A program made the position numbers and the translations under genes. A stretch of DNA of 64,000 nucleotides from the NCBI RefSeq assembly GCF_947501165.1, contig NZ_CANMUU010000004.1, forward strand, positions 62,001 through 126,000, in the 5' to 3' direction. The stretch's first letter is position 1. Every line of letters begins with the position of its first letter. This document shows, one piece after another, positions 60,235 through 64,000 of the stretch. Under the pieces are notes generated by a model. It made no database searches. It was not told where the DNA came from and saw only the letters and a program-made list of their open reading frames with translations. This DNA comes from an uncultured Allomuricauda sp. (lineage in GTDB: Bacteria; Bacteroidota; Bacteroidia; Flavobacteriales; Flavobacteriaceae).

Positions 60235-60729
60235 ATGAATTGCAACAGTTTCGTTTCCACATCTCTTGTTGTTTTATTTTGTTCCATTTGCTTCTCGCAG
60301 CAGGTGAAAGTAAATGAGATGAATGTTTCTTGGGATTTTAATGACAATACCATCACTTTTTCGGCATCTGCTCCAGATGACGGCTGGATAGCCCTTGGAT
60401 TTAATACTAAAAATGATATTGTTGGAAGTAATTTGATTATGGTGAACGTGATTGACGGAAAGGTAAAAGCAGAGGACTTTTTTGTTGTTGGTGTTGGGAA
60501 CCCCAAGCCAGTAGCTAAATTAGGCTCTCAATCTCAAGTAATAGCGGCAAGTGGCAGGGAATCTTCGAAAAAAACGTGGGTAAGCTTTTCCCTTCCTACT
60601 ACCGCCATGGACAAATATCACATGGATTTAAAAAAAGGCAATTCGATTTGGCTCATTTGTGCCTTTAGCATGGAAGATGAGTTTGACCATCATTCAAGAA
60701 TGCGAAAACATGTGGAAGTTAGGCTGTAG
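60235..60729 (+). CDS. Secreted DOMON-domain protein
   Basis: From the ATG at 60235 the protein has 164 residues with a signal peptide ending CFSQ. The rest is a DOMON domain (VSWDFNDNTITFSASAPDDGWIALGF, MDKYHMDLKKGNSIWLICAFS, HHSRMRKHVEV). DOMON domains bind haem or sugars; the Met and His that could ligate haem are present, but this cannot be settled. A GTG at 60211 is an unlikely start. Confidence 0.75.
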   Translation: MNCNSFVSTSLVVLFCSICFSQQVKVNEMNVSWDFNDNTITFSASAPDDGWIALGFNTKNDIVGSNLIMVNVIDGKVKAEDFFVVGVGNPKPVAKLGSQSQVIAASGRESSKKTWVSFSLPTTAMDKYHMDLKKGNSIWLICAFSMEDEFDHHSRMRKHVEVRL

Positions 60730-60732
60730 CGC

Positions 60733-61773
60733 TTAAGATTTATTGGCCAGTTGTCCGCAAGCTGCGTCAATATCTTTACCTCGCGACCTTCGTACCGTTA
60801 CGATAATGTCATTTTTTTGAAGTGTATCTTGATACATTTGTAGTGCAGAGTCTGGGGCCTGCTGGAACTCGCCGTCGTCAATTGGATTGTATTCAATAAG
60901 ATTAACCTTCGAAGGTGCAAATTGACAAAACTTTACCAAGGCATCCACATCGCTTTGGGTGTCATTGATTCCTTTCCACACTACATATTCGTAGGTTATG
61001 CGGTTTTTGGTTTTGGAATACCAATATTCCAAAGCTTCCCTTAAATCCTTGAGTGGAAAAGTGGCATTGAATGGCATTATTGATGTCCTTACTTCATCAA
61101 TTGCAGAGTGAAGGGAAACCGCCAAGTTGAACTTGACCTCCTCATCTGCCATTTTCTTTATCATTTTAGGAACTCCCGATGTGGATACGGTTATTCTTTT
61201 GGGAGACATGCCCAAACCTTCGGGCGAGGTGATTTTGTCAATTGACTTTAAAACATTGTTATAGTTCATCAGGGGTTCACCCATTCCCATAAAGACAATA
61301 TTGCTCAAAGGCCTATCAAAGTAAAGCCTGCTTTGGTTATCAATGGCAACCACCTGATCATAGATTTCGTCAGGATTCAAGTTACGCATCCTTTTTAGAC
61401 GGGCGGTAGCACAAAACCTACAGTCCAAACTACACCCTACTTGACTTGAAACACAGGCGGTTGTTCGTGTTTCGGTAGGAATCAAAACTGATTCCACAAT
61501 GAGTTCATCATGGAGTTTAACCGCATTTTTAATGGTACCGTCGGAACTTCTTTGCATCTGATCTACCTGAATGTGGTTGATGACAAAAGATTCCTCCAGC
61601 ATACTCCGTGTTTCCTTGGAAATATTGGTCATGGCATCAAAGGAATGGGCGGATTTCTTCCATAGCCATTCATATACTTGGTTACCACGAAAGGCTTTAT
61701 ACCCTTGCTCTACAAAAAAGTTGCGCAATTGATCTTTTGTAAGGGCTCTTATGTCTTTCTTTTTAACTTCCAC
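60733..61773 (-). CDS. rlmN: 23S rRNA/tRNA m2A methyltransferase RlmN
   Basis: This radical SAM enzyme methylates C2 of A2503. The cluster motif CSLDCRFC lies at residues 114-121 from the GTG start, and a late Cys in DAACGQLANKS is the methyl carrier. I chose the GTG at 61773 because the longer frame to the ATG at 61824 starts inside the queA terminator and its first residues (MRANSIPAGF) have no family match, while VEVKKKDIRALTKDQL is the usual N-terminus. Confidence 0.92.
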   Translation of the reverse strand: MEVKKKDIRALTKDQLRNFFVEQGYKAFRGNQVYEWLWKKSAHSFDAMTNISKETRSMLEESFVINHIQVDQMQRSSDGTIKNAVKLHDELIVESVLIPTETRTTACVSSQVGCSLDCRFCATARLKRMRNLNPDEIYDQVVAIDNQSRLYFDRPLSNIVFMGMGEPLMNYNNVLKSIDKITSPEGLGMSPKRITVSTSGVPKMIKKMADEEVKFNLAVSLHSAIDEVRTSIMPFNATFPLKDLREALEYWYSKTKNRITYEYVVWKGINDTQSDVDALVKFCQFAPSKVNLIEYNPIDDGEFQQAPDSALQMYQDTLQKNDIIVTVRRSRGKDIDAACGQLANKS

Positions 61774-61791
61774 TAGGGTAAATATAGCTAC

Positions 61792-61829
61792 AAAAAATCC
61801 CGCTGGGATGCTGTTGGCTCTCAACGGGA
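61792..61829 (-). terminator. queA terminator
   Basis: On the minus strand TCCCGTTG pairs with CAGCGGGA (one G-T pair), followed by six T. It lies 22 bp after the queA stop. Confidence 0.75.
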
Positions 61830-61850
61830 CTCAAATATTGTTTCAATTGA

Positions 61851-62900
61851 TTAAATAATCAACATGGCATCACCATAGGAATAGAATCTATATTGCTCCA
61901 AAATCGCTTGCTTGTAAGCTTTTTTCATCAAATCATGTCCTACAAAAGCAGAAATCATCATCAGAAGTGTTGATTTAGGCAGGTGAAAATTGGTCACCAT
62001 GCAGTTCGCAATACTGAAATCATAAGGAGGAAAAATAAACTTGTTGGTCCAACCTTCAAAAGTATTCAATGTATGTTCCGAGGATACTGCACTTTCCAAA
62101 CCACGCATTACCGTAGTACCTACTGCACAAACCCTTTTCTTGTTCTCTTTGGCCCTATTTACAACTTCAGTGGCCTTTTCATCTATCACCAATTCCTCGC
62201 TATCCATTTTATGTTTGGATAAATCCTCAACCTCAACTGGATTAAATGTACCTAGTCCTACGTGCAATGTCACTTCTGCAAAATCAACACCTTTAATCTC
62301 CAAACGTTTCAAAAGGTGTTTAGAAAAATGTAGTCCAGCCGTTGGTGCCGCCACAGCTCCTTCGTGCTTAGCGTATATGGTTTGGTAACGTTCCTCATCT
62401 TCTGGCTCAACATCTCTTTTGATGTATTTGGGAAGCGGAGTTTCACCCAACTCACGAAGCTTTCTTCTAAAATCCGTGTAAGAACCATCATATAAGAATC
62501 TCAAGGTTCTTCCTCTTGAAGTAGTGTTGTCTATTACTTCTGCCACCAAACTTTCATCTTCTCCAAAATAGAGCTTGTTTCCAATTCTGATTTTTCTTGC
62601 AGGATCTACAAGAACATCCCATAAGCGTTGTTCTTGGTTCAATTCCCTAAGTAAAAAGACCTCGATTCTAGCACCAGTCTTTTCTTTGTTTCCGTAAAGT
62701 CTAGCAGGAAAAACTTTGGTATTGTTAAGCACCATTACATCACCTTCATCAAAGTAGTTAATGAGGTCTTTGAACATTTTATGTTCAATTTTTCCAGTTT
62801 CCCTATGGATTACCATCAACTTGGACTCGTCCCTATTTTCAGCAGGGTATTCGGCCAATAATTCTTTAGGTAATTCAAAGTTGAAGTTTGATAATTTCAT
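61851..62900 (-). CDS. queA: tRNA S-adenosylmethionine ribosyltransferase-isomerase
   Basis: This 349-residue enzyme makes epoxyqueuosine in tRNA. The family segments are present: [69 protein letters not shown] and [27 protein letters not shown] at 62932-62939 is a good promoter. Confidence 0.95.
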   Translation of the reverse strand: MKLSNFNFELPKELLAEYPAENRDESKLMVIHRETGKIEHKMFKDLINYFDEGDVMVLNNTKVFPARLYGNKEKTGARIEVFLLRELNQEQRLWDVLVDPARKIRIGNKLYFGEDESLVAEVIDNTTSRGRTLRFLYDGSYTDFRRKLRELGETPLPKYIKRDVEPEDEERYQTIYAKHEGAVAAPTAGLHFSKHLLKRLEIKGVDFAEVTLHVGLGTFNPVEVEDLSKHKMDSEELVIDEKATEVVNRAKENKKRVCAVGTTVMRGLESAVSSEHTLNTFEGWTNKFIFPPYDFSIANCMVTNFHLPKSTLLMMISAFVGHDLMKKAYKQAILEQYRFYSYGDAMLII

Positions 62901-62931
62901 CTAGACTTTTTTAGATTTTAATAAAGGATGG

Positions 62932-62939
62932 CAAATATA
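62932..62939 (-). promoter_or_regulatory. queA promoter, -7 element TATATTTG
   Basis: This is a perfect TAnnTTTG match, 31 bp before the queA ATG. Confidence 0.65.
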
Positions 62940-62985
62940 CAATCCTGATATAGGGGATGTCAAGTAATTTGATCATTAAATGCAG

Positions 62986-64000
62986 TTATACCTCGGCTAT
63001 TTGAAGACCAATCGTCCTGAGATCTTCCCAGAAATCAGGATAGGATTTTGAAACAACCCCTGGATCATTAACAAACAGATAGGTCCTTAGTGTTAAAGGA
63101 GCGAACGCCATAGCCATACGATGGTCATGATAGGTATCAATGGAAATCCCTTCGTTGATTGAAGAATTTGGTTTTAAAATCAAACTCTCTATATCGGTTT
63201 CCACTTGTGCTCCCAATTTAGTAAGCTCCGTCTTAAGGGCTGCCAAACGGTCGGTTTCTTTAATGGGAAGTGTGTGCAAACCTGTCAAATGACACCCTAT
63301 TCCCAATCCTAAGCAGGTTACCGATATGGTCTGAGCCAAATCAGGGGCATTGGAAAGGTCATATTCAAAGAAATCTGTATGATGCTCGTTTACCTTCTCT
63401 AGAGTAACCTCAGTATCTGAAAAAGAGCTTTCCACACCGAATTGGGTATAGATTTCTTGAAGTACACTATCACCTTGCAAGGAATTTTTCTTGTAGGCGG
63501 AAAGCTTTATTTGAGAACCCACTTTGCACATAGCGACAATACTGTAAAAGTAACTTGCCGAACTCCAATCAGATTCAACTACCATGGTTTTTGAATCAAC
63601 ATCTTTTCTAGGATGAACAATAATTTTGTTTCCCTCAAATGAGTTCGAAATGCCCAATTCGTCCAATAAGCTCAAGGTCATTTTTATGTAAGGGACCGAA
63701 GTAACTTTTCCTATAAGCTCAAGTTCTAATCCATTTTCAAGGCTTGGAGCAATTAAAAGCAATGAAGAAATGTATTGGCTACTTACATTGGCCGGAAGTG
63801 CCACTTTGCTTTTGGTCAACTTTTTACCTGAAATCCGTATTGGCGGGCATCCCTTAGTATTGGTATATTCTATTTCGGCACCAAGTTCGCTAAGTGCGTC
63901 CACCAAGACTTTTATCGGTCGTTCTTTCATACGCGCGGAACCGGTTAGCACAACATCTTTACCTTCTTGCGATGCGAAATACCCCGTAAGGAATCTCATG
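62986..64000 (-). CDS. aroA: 3-phosphoshikimate 1-carboxyvinyltransferase (5' end outside the window)
   Basis: About 338 residues are visible. The first Met is internal: the family motif N-A-G-T-A-M-R precedes it, so roughly 70 N-terminal residues lie beyond the window. SARMKERPIKVLVDALSELG, NVSSQYISSLLLIAPSL, DWSSASYFYSIVA, LPIKETDRLAALKTELTKLG and DTYHDHRMAMAFAPL are all present, with the substrate-binding Lys, Arg and catalytic Glu/Asp. It makes EPSP in the shikimate pathway. The shift from the usual GNSGTxMR area cannot be checked here. Confidence 0.92.
   Translation of the reverse strand, partial: MRFLTGYFASQEGKDVVLTGSARMKERPIKVLVDALSELGAEIEYTNTKGCPPIRISGKKLTKSKVALPANVSSQYISSLLLIAPSLENGLELELIGKVTSVPYIKMTLSLLDELGISNSFEGNKIIVHPRKDVDSKTMVVESDWSSASYFYSIVAMCKVGSQIKLSAYKKNSLQGDSVLQEIYTQFGVESSFSDTEVTLEKVNEHHTDFFEYDLSNAPDLAQTISVTCLGLGIGCHLTGLHTLPIKETDRLAALKTELTKLGAQVETDIESLILKPNSSINEGISIDTYHDHRMAMAFAPLTLRTYLFVNDPGVVSKSYPDFWEDLRTIGLQIAEV

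Noticed and set aside
61774-61824. Longer N-terminus for rlmN from the ATG at 61824
   Set aside because: The added codons come from the queA terminator hairpin and do not match the family N-terminus.

Overview
The window comes from a member of the Bacteroidota, most likely a marine gliding Flavobacteriaceae of the Muricauda/Maribacter type. The evidence is the gldB/gldC pair, a flavobacterial mraZ-to-ftsZ cluster without ddl or murF, DUF5777 and YHYH proteins, a DnaG whose zinc finger has lost its ligands, TAnnTTTG promoters (the Bacteroidota -7 element), weak Shine-Dalgarno sequences and low G+C.

Positions 1-5503 (minus strand) hold a redox operon. An FMN glutamate-synthase-like enzyme with an N-terminal Rieske domain is followed by a beta-barrel protein, a ThDP enzyme also with an N-terminal Rieske domain, two small membrane proteins and a ferric-reductase-like haem membrane protein cut by the window edge. 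Positions 5606-7117 carry an ECF sigma factor, a membrane partner and a Spy/CpxP-like protein. Divergent from these are an EF-hand lipoprotein, a YHYH protein, a MORN-repeat protein and an SCO protein.

Positions 9528-17811 hold a membrane-bound Cache-LytTR regulator and a set of envelope genes: a monohaem cytochrome c, YceI, OB-fold, DUF5777 barrel and HMA-like protein, a four-repeat lamin-tail-like lipoprotein, then a second OB-fold/YceI/DUF5777 set. A 41-bp element occurs twice, in front of the cytochrome c gene and the repeat lipoprotein gene, and may be the regulator's operator.

Positions 17819-27404 are mixed accessory genes: a GH26-like hydrolase, a possible 46-residue peptide, an MddA/NnrU-like methyltransferase, a TPR/HTH membrane regulator, GNAT and VOC proteins, an S41-like protease, an M20 amidohydrolase and a LytTR regulator.

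Positions 27575-29966 are the most unusual part. A tRNA-Arg(TCG) gene has a 17-bp copy of its 3' end 1.96 kb downstream, next to what looks like its original terminator. The DNA between is a small integrase-less island with a structured RNA candidate, a 33-residue arginine-rich ORF and two small membrane proteins. On the other side a GIY-YIG nuclease ORF ends inside the tRNA gene, and a second copy of the tRNA 5' part, broken by a palindromic insert, lies just upstream of the nuclease.

Positions 29976-45933 are the division and cell wall cluster, transcribed mraZ-rsmH-ftsL-ftsI-murE-mraY-murD-ftsW-murG-murC-ftsQ-ftsA-ftsZ and then yqeY, with a three-repeat MraZ-type operator beside the mraZ promoter. 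Positions 46191-64000 are mostly housekeeping: an alpha/beta hydrolase and engB, a serine hydrolase, gldC/gldB, nadE, a response regulator with Glu at the phosphoacceptor position, dnaG, a second ECF sigma/anti-sigma-like pair with a barrel protein, a polyprenyl synthase, a DOMON protein, rlmN, queA and a 5'-truncated aroA.
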